A DNA stretch of 64,000 nt from Salinimicrobium marinum (GTDB lineage Bacteria > Bacteroidota > Bacteroidia > Flavobacteriales > Flavobacteriaceae), in assembly GCF_014651535.1 (NCBI RefSeq), contig NZ_BMXB01000002.1, positions 186,001-250,000 of the forward strand. Direction: 5' to 3'. Position numbers and translations under genes: made by a program. Within the stretch, counting starts at the first letter, position 1. The number at the start of each line of letters is the position of its first letter. Under the pieces are notes generated by a model. It searched no databases. It was not told the origin of the DNA and worked only from the letters and a program-made list of their open reading frames with translations. Positions 26,965-36,594 of this stretch are shown here, one piece after another.

Positions 26965-28950
26965 ATGGGTAAGAAACTAAATTACGCCCTGCAACAAATT
27001 TTAGCTCAGGAGAATAAGCTAGATATTAGAAATATAAAATATTTGCCTCGTTGGGCAATTTTAGCTATTGATATATTTATTATATTATTGGCTAACCTTT
27101 TAACGGTTCTGGCATTAAGAGATCTTACAGACATGTTTTATACTCTTCTTACCTTGTCTCAACGTATATTACTAATCCTGGCTGTAAACATTATTTTCTT
27201 TTTTATATACCGTACCTATGCAGGACTGATTAGACACTCATCATATATTGATGCATTAAAATTATTGTTAGCCAGTTTCAGTACATTTGTGACTCTTCTA
27301 TTACTCAATTACACTACTGAAGCAATCATTGGAGAGAGGATTTTTTTGGTTGCTGGGCTTATTTTCTATTTCCTGTTTTCTTTCTCTATGCTGTTTTTAT
27401 TTAGATTAAGTGTAAAGCAGGTCTATGAATATTTTAAACGGGCACAGAAATCCGAAAAGTTGCAGCAGGCTGTAATTTTTGGAGCTGATGAGAATGCAAT
27501 CTCTGTTGCCGGTGCATTAGAAATAGAGCACCCTAAAAGATTCAATATTCGTGGTTTTATTACTAATGATAGAACGAGGAGGAATATTAGAATTCTTGAC
27601 AAACCTGTGATATATAATGGCTTTAAATTAAGTGAAGAAGTAAAGCTTCTTGGAGCATCCGCCGTAGTTTTTTCTGAACATACACTTACTGCGGAAGAAA
27701 AATTGGTAATTGTAGAAGATTGTTTGGAGAATGACATACAGGTATTTAACTCTCCTATAGTATCAAATTATGAGGATGAAAAGGCTGTCTCACATAAGGT
27801 GAAATCTCTGCAGATTGAGGATTTGTTAGATAGAGAACCGATTCTGCTGAATAAAGAAAATAAGAGACAACAACTTACAGGAAAAACGATACTTGTGACA
27901 GGTGGAGCTGGTTCTATAGGTAGTGAAATTGTAAGGCAAGTAGCGGAATATGAGCCTAAAATGTTGCTAATTTTGGACCAGGCAGAAACACCTCTTCATA
28001 ATTTGCAGCTTGAAATTCAATCCAAATTCCCTTCTTTACATTTTAAACCTATTATTTGTGATGTAGGCAATAAAAAGCGTCTGGAGTTGCTGTTTGAGAA
28101 ATCAAGTATTGATGTCATTTATCACGCAGCTGCCTATAAACATGTGCCTCTTATGGAAGAAAATCCTCATGAAGCTGTTTTTGTGAATATAGCTGGGACA
28201 AGAAACCTTTCAGATTTAGCAGTGAAATTTAATGTAGGTCATTTTGTAATGGTTTCGACGGATAAAGCTGTAAACCCTAGCAATGTAATGGGTGCGTCCA
28301 AACGTGCGGCTGAAATGTATGTTCAGTCCTTATATCATAATCAAGCAAAAAATGAAAAGTGTACCAAATTCATTACAACCAGGTTTGGTAATGTTTTGGG
28401 ATCAAATGGATCTGTTGTTCCTTTATTTAGAAAACAGATAGAAAAAGGAGGACCTATAACCATTACCCATCCTGATATTATTAGATACTTTATGACCATT
28501 CCTGAAGCATGCCAATTAGTGTTGGAAGCAGGAGCCATGGGAAATGGTGGAGAGATATTCATTTTTGATATGGGGGAGCCGGTAAAAATCATGGATTTGG
28601 CTATTAAAATGATCAAACTAGCAGGTTTTACGCCTCATGAGCAGATAGGAATAAAGATCACTGGGTTAAGACCTGGTGAAAAATTATATGAGGAACTTTT
28701 AAGTGATAAAAGTAAAACTTTACCTACTCATCACAAAAAGATAATGATTGCCCAGGATGAAGTAGGAGATTACGAATATATAAGTCTTTCAGTAGAAAAA
28801 ATAGTGAAATCTGCAAATAAACTGAAGAGCAGGAAAGTGGTGGCTAAACTTAAAGAGCTCGTTCCGGAATTTAAAAGCAATAACTCTAGTTTTGAGAAAC
28901 TGGATTCTATTAATTTGGAGAAAAAGAATATACAGAGAAAAATAGTTTAG
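26965..28950 (+). CDS. PglF/WbpM-type UDP-GlcNAc 4,6-dehydratase, membrane form
   Basis: A 661-residue protein of the usual PglF/WbpM length. Four membrane segments lie in the first 140 residues, followed by a CoA-binding-like domain and a C-terminal SDR domain. The NAD-binding loop TGGAGSIGSEIVRQ is near residue 310. IYHAAAYKHVPLMEENP and MVSTDKAVNPSNVMGASKR carry the dehydratase active-site region. TGLRPGEKLYEELL closes the domain. It dehydrates UDP-GlcNAc to the 4-keto-6-deoxy sugar, the first step to diNAcBac. It is distinct from the smaller inverting PseB, which is not in this window. Confidence 0.9.
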   Translation: MGKKLNYALQQILAQENKLDIRNIKYLPRWAILAIDIFIILLANLLTVLALRDLTDMFYTLLTLSQRILLILAVNIIFFFIYRTYAGLIRHSSYIDALKLLLASFSTFVTLLLLNYTTEAIIGERIFLVAGLIFYFLFSFSMLFLFRLSVKQVYEYFKRAQKSEKLQQAVIFGADENAISVAGALEIEHPKRFNIRGFITNDRTRRNIRILDKPVIYNGFKLSEEVKLLGASAVVFSEHTLTAEEKLVIVEDCLENDIQVFNSPIVSNYEDEKAVSHKVKSLQIEDLLDREPILLNKENKRQQLTGKTILVTGGAGSIGSEIVRQVAEYEPKMLLILDQAETPLHNLQLEIQSKFPSLHFKPIICDVGNKKRLELLFEKSSIDVIYHAAAYKHVPLMEENPHEAVFVNIAGTRNLSDLAVKFNVGHFVMVSTDKAVNPSNVMGASKRAAEMYVQSLYHNQAKNEKCTKFITTRFGNVLGSNGSVVPLFRKQIEKGGPITITHPDIIRYFMTIPEACQLVLEAGAMGNGGEIFIFDMGEPVKIMDLAIKMIKLAGFTPHEQIGIKITGLRPGEKLYEELLSDKSKTLPTHHKKIMIAQDEVGDYEYISLSVEKIVKSANKLKSRKVVAKLKELVPEFKSNNSSFEKLDSINLEKKNIQRKIV

Positions 28951-28998
28951 AAAAAACTTTGGAGAATAATCCAATCTCATTGAACGTTACCCTAACAT

Positions 28999-29763
28999 AT
29001 GAAGAATATTTTTTTAATTATTATTGTAATCATTTCTTTAAGCAGCTGTGCTACAAAAGACGAAATAGTGTACTTTCAAAACCTTGAAAAATTGGATGAT
29101 ATGGAGGCCATTGAGCATTTTGAGCCTCGAATAGAAGTGAATGATGTGTTGGATATTCAAGTTTCCTCGTTCAATGAAGATCTGGCTGCACCGTTCCAGT
29201 TTCAGGTGAACAGGCAGTCTGGTGGGGGAGGTGGAAGTGCCGGCCAGAATAGAGGTCCCATGGGGTATATAGTAGAAGTGGATGGAACTATTAAATTTCC
29301 TGTTTTGGGAAATTTAAATGTAGAAGGTCAAACTCGGCGAGAGCTTGAAACATTTCTTACTGAAGAATTAAAAGAGTATGTTACTGATGTGGTTGTGCGG
29401 GTGAGAATTATTAATTTTAGGATTACAGTCCTTGGAGAAACAGGGACTTCGGTTGTTCAGGTTCCCAATGAGCGTATCACAATGCCCGAACTTATTGCTA
29501 TGGCAGGGGATATCTCCTACAATGGAAAGAGGGAAAATATTCTAGTTATAAGGGATCACGATGGTAAAAAATCTTATGGGAGGGTAGATTTAACAGATGT
29601 TGATATTTTTGAGAACCCTTACTATTTTTTAAAACAGAATGATATAGTATACGTTGAACCTACTTATAGGACAGTGAAGTCTGCAGGATTTATCAACAGT
29701 TGGCAAGGACTTGTATCCATTTTCACAACAGCATTAAGCCTCGTCATATTATTTACTCGATAA
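28999..29763 (+). CDS. wza: Wza-type polysaccharide export lipoprotein
   Basis: A 254-residue lipoprotein. MKNIFLIIIVIISLSSC is a signal peptide ending in a lipobox Cys. A poly-export domain follows, with GYIVEVDGTIKFPVLGNL and a Gly-rich QSGGGGGSAG insert. An SLBB-like segment FRITVLGETGTSVVQVPNE comes next, and the protein ends in a hydrophobic segment, as is common in Bacteroidota Wza proteins. It forms the outer-membrane export channel and pairs with the Wzc-like protein 6 bp downstream. Confidence 0.9.
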   Translation: MKNIFLIIIVIISLSSCATKDEIVYFQNLEKLDDMEAIEHFEPRIEVNDVLDIQVSSFNEDLAAPFQFQVNRQSGGGGGSAGQNRGPMGYIVEVDGTIKFPVLGNLNVEGQTRRELETFLTEELKEYVTDVVVRVRIINFRITVLGETGTSVVQVPNERITMPELIAMAGDISYNGKRENILVIRDHDGKKSYGRVDLTDVDIFENPYYFLKQNDIVYVEPTYRTVKSAGFINSWQGLVSIFTTALSLVILFTR

Positions 29764-29769
29764 TAGTAT

Positions 29770-32154
29770 ATGGAAGAATTACAGGAATTTTCTGAAGCAG
29801 AAGAATCTAATTTTGATCTTAAAGCAGAAATATATAAATATTTAGCTCATTGGAAATGGCTGGTTTTTGGTAGTCTTTTGGGTTTGCTCCTTGCTTTTTT
29901 ATATAACAGGTATACTATTCCTGAGTATCGTACAGAGGCTTCAATGATGATTTTGCAGGATGAGCAGAAAAGAATTTCTGGAGCTCTTCCCGGTGGGGGA
30001 ATTTTGACTACAGATGACTCAGGGATTCAGAACCATATTGAAAACCTTCGATCTAAACGTTTAGTAGAGAATGTTGTAAATGAATTGGACCTGAATGTTT
30101 CTTATTTTAATGAAGGAAATGTAATTGCTGTAGAAGCATATAAGAGCAGTTCTGTGGTGATTCAGTTTTTAAGTTCCGACTCCATTGTTCATGCTGCTTC
30201 GGGAAATTTATTAGTGACTCCAGAATCTGAAACCACTTTTCGACTAAAGGAAGAATCTTTTGAATATGACGAGGTGCATAAATTCGGAGAAATTGTAAAG
30301 CTTGGAAAATTGGAGTTTTTTATCGAGCCTAGAGGGGGCTCTTTAAGCAATAACAACACTGTAAATATTCAGATTTCCCCTTTACGAAAAATAGCCAATG
30401 ATTATATATCCAAAATGGAAATTTCCTCCAGGGGTAAAGCTGAAGATATTCTTGCTTTATCTGTCACAGGGGAAGTAAAACAAAAATCACAGGATTTTCT
30501 AAACACTTTGATGAAGCATTTCAACTTTGATGGAATGGCAGATAAAAGACAAGTATCAGAGAGTACTGCAGCATTTATCCAGGATAGGTTGCAAAGAATA
30601 ACGGGAGAACTTGATTCAGTTGAAAGTGACATAGCTGAATTTAAACAGGAAAATCAATTTTTAAGCGTTGATGCTGGTGCATCACAATATATTACACAAT
30701 CGACCTCAGCTGAACAGGAAGTCTTTACTTTGGAGACTCAGTTGATGATTATCAGGTCAATTCGAGAAACATTAACTTCTTCAGACCCTTACCGGTTACT
30801 TCCTTCAGGAGTTGGTGTTCAGGAAGCTGGAATTGCGGGGGGAATTAACAATTATAATACCTTAGTTCTGGAACGTAATGAATATTTAAGAACATCCACC
30901 CAAAGAAATCCAGTAGTTCAAACTTTGACCGATCAAATAGATGCTTTGAGGAGTAATATTTTAGATAATATTGAAAGTACTATTAATTCATTGCAAATTA
31001 GGATTAGAGAACTGGATCAACGGAGTCAAAGGGCAGAGGGTGAATTCAGTGCATTTCCAGGTTTGGAGCAGGGTATGAGAAATATTGTGCGTCAACAACA
31101 AATAAAAGAACAGTTATATCTTTTTCTATTGCAGCGGCGCGAAGAATCGGCAATTTCTTCAGCTGCAACCTCACCGGTTGCAAAAGTTATTGATCCTGCC
31201 TTTTCAGAAAACACTCCGGTGGATCCCAAACCCTGGTTCATCCTCCTGGGTGGGTTTTTAATTGGTTTTATTATTCCTTTACTGGTTGTTTTTGTGAAGA
31301 ATTTCCTCGATACGAAAGTGCACCATAAAGGGGATCTACAAAAATTGAACAAGCACATACCTTTCTTGGGAGAAATCCCAAAAGTTTCACCTGAAGGAGA
31401 CGACATTATTCAAGTTAATGATCGTTCTCCATTGGCTGAATCTTTCCGAATATTACGTACGAACCTTGCATACCTCGTGCAATCTAGGAACAAAGAAAAG
31501 GCTGAAGTAATTTTTATTACTTCGACAATTAAAGGAGAAGGCAAAACATTTGTTTCTTATAATCTCTCCCGTACGCTTGCCAGTACAGGTAAAAGTGTGC
31601 TTCTTATAGGTGCAGATATTAGGAATCCAAAGCTTCACAAATTTACAGGAGCCACAGTTGGAGCCAAAGGATTATCAGACTATTTGTATAACTATGATTT
31701 AAACAGCAACGATGTAATCACTCCAACTAATCAGGGCGATATACCTGTAGATTTAATACTTTCAGGTGCAATCCCTCCTAATCCTGCTGAGTTATTGATG
31801 AACAATAGAATGGAGAAATTGATCGAAAGTGAAAAAAATAACTATGATTATATAATTGTAGATACAGCGCCCACAATGATTGTTACAGATACATTGCTTA
31901 TAAGCCCTCTGGCTGACACTACATTGTATATCACAAGAGCAGGCTATACTGAAAAAAAATTATTAGACTTTCCTAAGGATTTGAGGGAGCAAGGAAAATT
32001 AAAAGGGGTGGCAATAGTTTTAAATGATGTGGATTACTCGAAGTTCTCTTATGGCGCCAAATATGGTTATTCATATGGATACGGTTATGGCTATGGCGCC
32101 GATGATGAGAAGAAATCCCTCATCGATAGATTATTTAATCGAAAAAAGGCTTAA
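29770..32154 (+). CDS. wzc: Wzc-type polysaccharide co-polymerase and BY-kinase
   Basis: A 794-residue fused co-polymerase/tyrosine kinase. A Wzz domain with membrane segments lies near residues 34-50 and 490-512, with a coiled-coil periplasmic part between them. The cytoplasmic kinase has Walker A TIKGEGKTFVSYNL (about 584-597), Walker A' LLIGADIRNPKL and Walker B YIIVDTAP. The C-terminus is an unusually regular Tyr-Gly cluster, KYGYSYGYGYGYGADDEKKS, which is the expected autophosphorylation tail. It controls chain length and export. Its last 20 bp overlap the convergent phosphatase gene. Confidence 0.92.
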   Translation: MEELQEFSEAEESNFDLKAEIYKYLAHWKWLVFGSLLGLLLAFLYNRYTIPEYRTEASMMILQDEQKRISGALPGGGILTTDDSGIQNHIENLRSKRLVENVVNELDLNVSYFNEGNVIAVEAYKSSSVVIQFLSSDSIVHAASGNLLVTPESETTFRLKEESFEYDEVHKFGEIVKLGKLEFFIEPRGGSLSNNNTVNIQISPLRKIANDYISKMEISSRGKAEDILALSVTGEVKQKSQDFLNTLMKHFNFDGMADKRQVSESTAAFIQDRLQRITGELDSVESDIAEFKQENQFLSVDAGASQYITQSTSAEQEVFTLETQLMIIRSIRETLTSSDPYRLLPSGVGVQEAGIAGGINNYNTLVLERNEYLRTSTQRNPVVQTLTDQIDALRSNILDNIESTINSLQIRIRELDQRSQRAEGEFSAFPGLEQGMRNIVRQQQIKEQLYLFLLQRREESAISSAATSPVAKVIDPAFSENTPVDPKPWFILLGGFLIGFIIPLLVVFVKNFLDTKVHHKGDLQKLNKHIPFLGEIPKVSPEGDDIIQVNDRSPLAESFRILRTNLAYLVQSRNKEKAEVIFITSTIKGEGKTFVSYNLSRTLASTGKSVLLIGADIRNPKLHKFTGATVGAKGLSDYLYNYDLNSNDVITPTNQGDIPVDLILSGAIPPNPAELLMNNRMEKLIESEKNNYDYIIVDTAPTMIVTDTLLISPLADTTLYITRAGYTEKKLLDFPKDLREQGKLKGVAIVLNDVDYSKFSYGAKYGYSYGYGYGYGADDEKKSLIDRLFNRKKA

Positions 32155-32890
32155 AAGTTTCTGTTGTTCTACGAAAAATAGGTTTTAGCTGATCTATTCT
32201 TTTTTCAGACATTTTTATCTCTAATAGTTTGTCTAGGTGCCGCATTTGATGAGTATCGGTTCCTATGAAATCAATCATATTGCGATCCAGAAGCTGGAAA
32301 GCTGTTTCCTGAATGTTTTTTCCGTAATGACCGGTAATGGATAGTAGATTTAACTGGAATAGGCAACCACGATCTTTTAACTCTTCATATTTTATCAGGT
32401 CCTTAGAATGATAGAATGCATAACGTTCGGGATGAGCAAGGATAGGCTGATATTTTTTCGTTTGTATTTGAAATAGAATCTCATTTAAATTGATGGGTGC
32501 CTGAAAATAAGACATTTCTACCAAAACAAAATTTTCCGCAACGGTCAGTAATTTTTCCTTTTCAATTATTTCAAGAAAAGATTGATCCATCATATATTCA
32601 GCTGCAGCTTTTATTTTTATGTTGTTCAAACCTGCTTCGGGCAAAGCCAGTTTCACTTCTTCCAACGCCTTATGGACTGTTTCAGGAGTATTAGGATAAT
32701 AGTCATTCATTACATGCGGAGTTGCTATAAATTCAGTTATGCCCAATTCTGAAAACATTTTAATGAGAGCAAGGGAATCTTCTACCGTTGCAGCACCGTC
32801 ATCAATTCCAGGTAAAATATGATTATGAATATCTACAAGACCATTTAAATGATCCTTCAAAAAAACTTTCTTTTGAAAAAATGAAAACAT
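32135..32890 (-). CDS. CpsB/YwqE-type PHP tyrosine-protein phosphatase
   Basis: A 251-residue PHP-superfamily phosphatase. LVDIHNHILPGIDDGA holds the metal-binding HxH-type start (about residues 18-33), with ATPHVMNDYYPN, AEYMMDQSF and ILAHPERYAFY following, and IGTDTHQMRH near the end. It removes phosphate from the Tyr tail of the Wzc kinase. It is encoded against wzc and overlaps its 3' end by 20 bp, so antisense transcription could balance kinase and phosphatase. That regulatory idea is inference. Confidence 0.9.
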   Translation of the reverse strand: MFSFFQKKVFLKDHLNGLVDIHNHILPGIDDGAATVEDSLALIKMFSELGITEFIATPHVMNDYYPNTPETVHKALEEVKLALPEAGLNNIKIKAAAEYMMDQSFLEIIEKEKLLTVAENFVLVEMSYFQAPINLNEILFQIQTKKYQPILAHPERYAFYHSKDLIKYEELKDRGCLFQLNLLSITGHYGKNIQETAFQLLDRNMIDFIGTDTHQMRHLDKLLEIKMSEKRIDQLKPIFRRTTETFKPFFD

Positions 32891-32969
32891 ATTAATTTTT
32901 GTTCAAAACTACATCTTTTTATCCTTTCTCAGAAGAGGCTCCTATATTTCTTAATATATTATTCAGTGA

Positions 32970-34616
32970 CTATTCATCCTTAAAAAGGATTGTATAGCTA
33001 AGAGCAATTCCTCCAATAGCTGCCACTAAAAAGAAGATAATTGCTAATCCCGGATATCCAAATATCATAAAGGGTGACGGAACTCGCATCATCATGGCTG
33101 CTCCTATAATCATGGCTGCAATAATAATTCCTAAAGTTATACGGTTGGCCACTTTTTGAAAACCATCTGTGAGCCTTTTTTCATCTAGTGCATCAATTTT
33201 TATATTGAAATCATTATTTGCCAGATTTTCTGTGATTTTATTTATACGTTCTGGTAAATTTTCTGCAAGTTTCTTGGACTCTAGTAGTGCTGAGAACATT
33301 TCTTCCGGAGCAAGTTCATTTACCATTTTATCTTGCATAATTTTCGTTACATGCCTTCTTACTGCATCTTTTAGATCGAATCCCGGGGAAAGGGCCAGAA
33401 TTATCTGATCCATATTTAAAAGGATTTTTCCAAGGATATTTACTTCAACAGGAAGATGTATCCCATTAAGAGCGGCACTGCGATTCATTTGAATCAACAA
33501 CTTCCCGGTTTGCATATCTTGAGCAGTGCTATTCCTGCTGTCATTGATCATAGTATTTATATGTCTACGAAATTCTTTCTCTGTACTGACTTCTGATCTT
33601 TCACTCATCTCCAGTAAGATATCCGTTATTTCCTCACCGTTATTTTTACTTAGTCCTATGAGTAGCCTGAGCAAATACTCCTGCATCTTTTTTGTGAACT
33701 GTGCCACCATACCGAGATCCATAAGAGCTATCTTATTGTTATCCATTAAATGGATATTTCCGGGATGAGGGTCAGCATGGGCAAAACCATCAGAGATAAT
33801 CTGCTTTAAATAACTTTCAATAAGTTCATCAACAAGGGCTGTGTGGTCTTCCTCTAATTTTCTTAAAGGGGAGACGCTGGTCACTTTCTTGCCTTGAACA
33901 TATTCCATGGTAAGAACCTTCGAGGTAGTATAGTCAGGTATTGGTTGAGGAACCAGTAATCTTCTGTACGATTTGAGATTAGTTCCAAGGGTTACCAGGT
34001 TTTCTGCTTCTCTTAGATAGTCCAGTTCATGCAGCATGATCCTTTTAAGTTCCGCAAGAACATCGTCAAATGCATACTGTTTTCCTATTTCAGTATGATT
34101 TGCTGCAAACCCTGCCACTTCCTCTAAAGTTTCCAGATCTTCAAGAAATTTTTTCCTGATTCCCGGACGCTGAATTTTTACCGCGACTTTTTTACCAGAA
34201 CGCAGTTCTGCCAGGTGAACCTGACCTATAGAAGCGCTTGCCAGTGGTTCTTCCTGAAACCAATTAAACGCTTTCGAAATCCGGCTTCCTAATTCATCCT
34301 CCACTATTTCCCGGATTTTTTCATAGGGTATGGTGGGCAAATCATCCTGTAGACTTGTGAGTGCTTCTAAATAATTATCAGGAAGCAAATCAGGACGTGT
34401 TGAAAGCAGCTGGCCCAGTTTGATATAAGTAGGTCCCATTTTTTTAAGATCATCTACAAGCTCTTCGGGAGACTGGTCATAATCGGAGAATTCTCCGGCA
34501 GATTCACCTTCCAGGGCATTGGATGTTGTTTCGTTTAATAGGTCACTGTTCCAATACTTGAGCATAAAACTCAGGAATTTTTGATACCGCGTAAGTCTGT
34601 TAGGCAGAATAGACAT
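32970..34616 (-). CDS. UbiB/AarF (ABC1) family atypical kinase
   Basis: A 548-residue UbiB-family protein. KMGPTYIKLGQLLSTRPDLL is the family KxGQ motif (about residues 55-74). ASASIGQVHLAELRSGKKVA is the Ala-rich nucleotide loop with VKIQRPG, and GFAHADPHPGNIHL with LMDLGMVAQ supplies the catalytic and metal residues. Two hydrophobic segments at the C-terminus anchor it in the membrane, as is usual. Members support quinone or lipid metabolism. It is not an obvious part of the glycan pathway and likely marks the edge of the conserved backbone. Confidence 0.9.
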   Translation of the reverse strand: MSILPNRLTRYQKFLSFMLKYWNSDLLNETTSNALEGESAGEFSDYDQSPEELVDDLKKMGPTYIKLGQLLSTRPDLLPDNYLEALTSLQDDLPTIPYEKIREIVEDELGSRISKAFNWFQEEPLASASIGQVHLAELRSGKKVAVKIQRPGIRKKFLEDLETLEEVAGFAANHTEIGKQYAFDDVLAELKRIMLHELDYLREAENLVTLGTNLKSYRRLLVPQPIPDYTTSKVLTMEYVQGKKVTSVSPLRKLEEDHTALVDELIESYLKQIISDGFAHADPHPGNIHLMDNNKIALMDLGMVAQFTKKMQEYLLRLLIGLSKNNGEEITDILLEMSERSEVSTEKEFRRHINTMINDSRNSTAQDMQTGKLLIQMNRSAALNGIHLPVEVNILGKILLNMDQIILALSPGFDLKDAVRRHVTKIMQDKMVNELAPEEMFSALLESKKLAENLPERINKITENLANNDFNIKIDALDEKRLTDGFQKVANRITLGIIIAAMIIGAAMMMRVPSPFMIFGYPGLAIIFFLVAAIGGIALSYTILFKDE

Positions 34617-35140
34617 AAATCTGGTTTTAATGCCGTTTTTAAGTGGCAGTTCTAAGATAAATAATTCCTACAATACTTAGGAAAAATCAACATCTATAAA
34701 GAACAATTTATGAAAATCTGTTAAGGAAAATTCAAGGTAGTTTTGAGATGCGATACAAAAAGTGTGGAGTGGATATGGATTTTATCGCCTTTGTTTTTTA
34801 GTACTTATTTAAACAAATTCAGGAAACTCAAATCTGGGGAAAGAAAAGACAAAAAAGTTAACCGATTAGGTAACCGAATAAGCATGATATAGATTTTCAG
34901 CTCATGATAAACTCAAAAATTAACGGTGAACTCATATCTATTCTAATATCGATTATTTAAAATTGAGCCAAAAAAGAAACGACAACTATATGCAAGACAT
35001 ATAATAAGAAAATTAATTAATTTTTTCCTCTCTCTTCTAATGTTCACAGAAAGCCTATTCTATAAAATTTAAAACCATAAGCAATTTTTATATTGGTTAG
35101 ATCACTCATGGTTTAAACTTTTTATACACAATTATGAATA
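34617..35140. other. Gene-free stretch between ubiB-like and XRE genes
   Basis: About 520 bp of very AT-rich sequence with no credible reading frame and no repeat that I can see. It includes the promoter side of the UbiB-like gene. It marks the transition to the accessory region. Confidence 0.5.
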
Positions 35141-35557
35141 CTAATTTTTTTTCAGCAAATTTTCAATGTAGCTTATTTTTTCTTTTTCAGCAGCCAATAA
35201 CCGCTCATAAAGCTTTTTATTTTCTTCGTAAGCCTCGATCAATTTATCCAAAGGATTGAAGGTACAGTGATGATTTACTGTAGGTCCAGCATTTATAGTT
35301 GATCCTTCGTAGTTATTTTGAATATTGTTGAAAATTGCTTCCTCAGAAAAATTTTCAATAGCCTCTTTAGTAACACCTAAAACTTTAGCTACTTTTTCTA
35401 GCTTTTCATCTTCCAAAGATTCGCTCTTTTCGATGTGAGAAACGCTTTGTTGGCTAATGCCCAGTTCTTCGGCAAGGGTTTCCTGCTTCATTCCGCGCAG
35501 TTCACGAATCCGGGCTATCTTCCTGCCTATGTGTTGGGGTTTTGTTGCTGTTGTCAT
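35141..35557 (-). CDS. XRE-family transcriptional regulator
   Basis: A 138-residue protein with an N-terminal helix-turn-helix of the Cro/C1 type, KIARIRELRGMKQETLAEEL to GISQQSVSHIEKSE (about residues 13-52). A linker with a NAGPTVNHHC segment leads to a C-terminal coiled coil, LIEAYEENKKLYERLLAAEK. A palindrome TTACCC-N4-GGGTAA lies 42 bp before its start, in the divergent gap to the HEPN-like gene, and is a likely autoregulatory operator. Such regulators are common in Bacteroidota mobile elements. Confidence 0.85.
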   Translation of the reverse strand: MTTATKPQHIGRKIARIRELRGMKQETLAEELGISQQSVSHIEKSESLEDEKLEKVAKVLGVTKEAIENFSEEAIFNNIQNNYEGSTINAGPTVNHHCTFNPLDKLIEAYEENKKLYERLLAAEKEKISYIENLLKKN

Positions 35558-35598
35558 AACTTAAAAATAACGATTTCTCTTTCTAAAACTTTTACGAA

Positions 35599-35614
35599 TT
35601 ACCCTCACGGGTAA
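35599..35614. promoter_or_regulatory. Palindromic operator candidate for the XRE regulator
   Basis: TTACCC TCAC GGGTAA is a perfect 6-bp inverted repeat in the divergent intergenic region between 35557 and 35710. Its place just upstream of the regulator's start fits autoregulation, with possible control of the divergent gene. Confidence 0.5.
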
Positions 35615-35709
35615 AATACAAACACTTTCAAGTATTCTACAAAGTGCTTTGGTAGGGTACGGCCCTGCATCTTTCTACCTTCAACAAGAACTAAAAACAA
35701 GATCAAATT

Positions 35710-36594
35710 ATGAAGGTATTAACAAATATAGGAATTTATCCTACAGACAAGGTAGAAGTTCAACAGACTATTCAACAAGTTTTGAACGATGTGCTGCAAA
35801 CACTATTAAAGCACGTGAATTTAGAAGCGGTCTATTGCTTTGGCTTTGAATCCAATTGTCATTCTATCCAGAATATGGTGATAGAGGGAAATTGTGAAAA
35901 CCACCAACATTGGCAAATAAACCTATTGCTTATTGGTGAGAACATTCCTTCCCATTCCAGTGCAAATCTTGCGGATATCGTCTACCAGCAATCTAAAGGA
36001 GAAATAGGTCTAATTCTTCTTTGCTACAGTCTCAAAGAGATAGCTAAATCCAATAATGAACACAAGCATCTTTTTGACAAAATAATCCGGTCAGGTTGGT
36101 TGATCTATGGAGAACCCCCAGAATTAGCCCGCCTAAAGCTAGACAACCTTCCTGACCTTGATTATAAGGGCATCATTACCTATACCAGAAACCGTCTGGG
36201 CATTGCAGAGGGTTTACTGGAGAATGTACAATTGTTCATTGATCAACCCCTTGTTGCTGCTTATATGCTTCGCAATACAATTGAACAGCTTTGTCTGGGA
36301 ATATTATATGCTTTCATTAATTACCATCCCAATCAATTCAATGTTCAGTACCTCTTCCAGCTTTGTAAAAGCTGCTGCGGACTTCCTGCATCGGTTTTTC
36401 CGGATAGTTTGTTTCACCAGGAAAGATTTAAAAGACAATTAAAAACAAGTGCCAGCGATCTCCGGTTCCGCAGCACTGATAGGTTCAGCAAAAAAGAAGT
36501 ACAGCTATTTTATCAGAACGTCCTTTCATTTAAAGAACAAGTTGCACCAATTCTTCAGGAACGGATATCTCAACTAAAATTCCAAAACCCATGA
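35710..36594 (+). CDS. Nucleotidyltransferase-like/HEPN-like two-part protein
   Basis: A 294-residue protein that I recognise only by shape. The first half (AVYCFGFESNCHS, NLLLIGENIPSH) resembles a degenerate minimal nucleotidyltransferase fold without the usual GSxxxG-D-D signature. The second half has ARNRL-like helices, AEGLLENVQLFIDQPLVAAY with MLRNTIEQLCLGILYAFINY, in the pattern of HEPN domains. The usual RxxxxH motif is not evident. It is divergent from the XRE gene, and the following small gene overlaps it by 4 bp. MNT/HEPN pairs act in toxin-antitoxin or defence roles; whether this one is active is open. Confidence 0.5.
   Translation: MKVLTNIGIYPTDKVEVQQTIQQVLNDVLQTLLKHVNLEAVYCFGFESNCHSIQNMVIEGNCENHQHWQINLLLIGENIPSHSSANLADIVYQQSKGEIGLILLCYSLKEIAKSNNEHKHLFDKIIRSGWLIYGEPPELARLKLDNLPDLDYKGIITYTRNRLGIAEGLLENVQLFIDQPLVAAYMLRNTIEQLCLGILYAFINYHPNQFNVQYLFQLCKSCCGLPASVFPDSLFHQERFKRQLKTSASDLRFRSTDRFSKKEVQLFYQNVLSFKEQVAPILQERISQLKFQNP

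Noticed and set aside
35649-35849. Plus-strand frame of 66 codons overlapping the HEPN-like gene start
   Set aside because: It lies in another frame of a longer and more convincing gene and has no family features.
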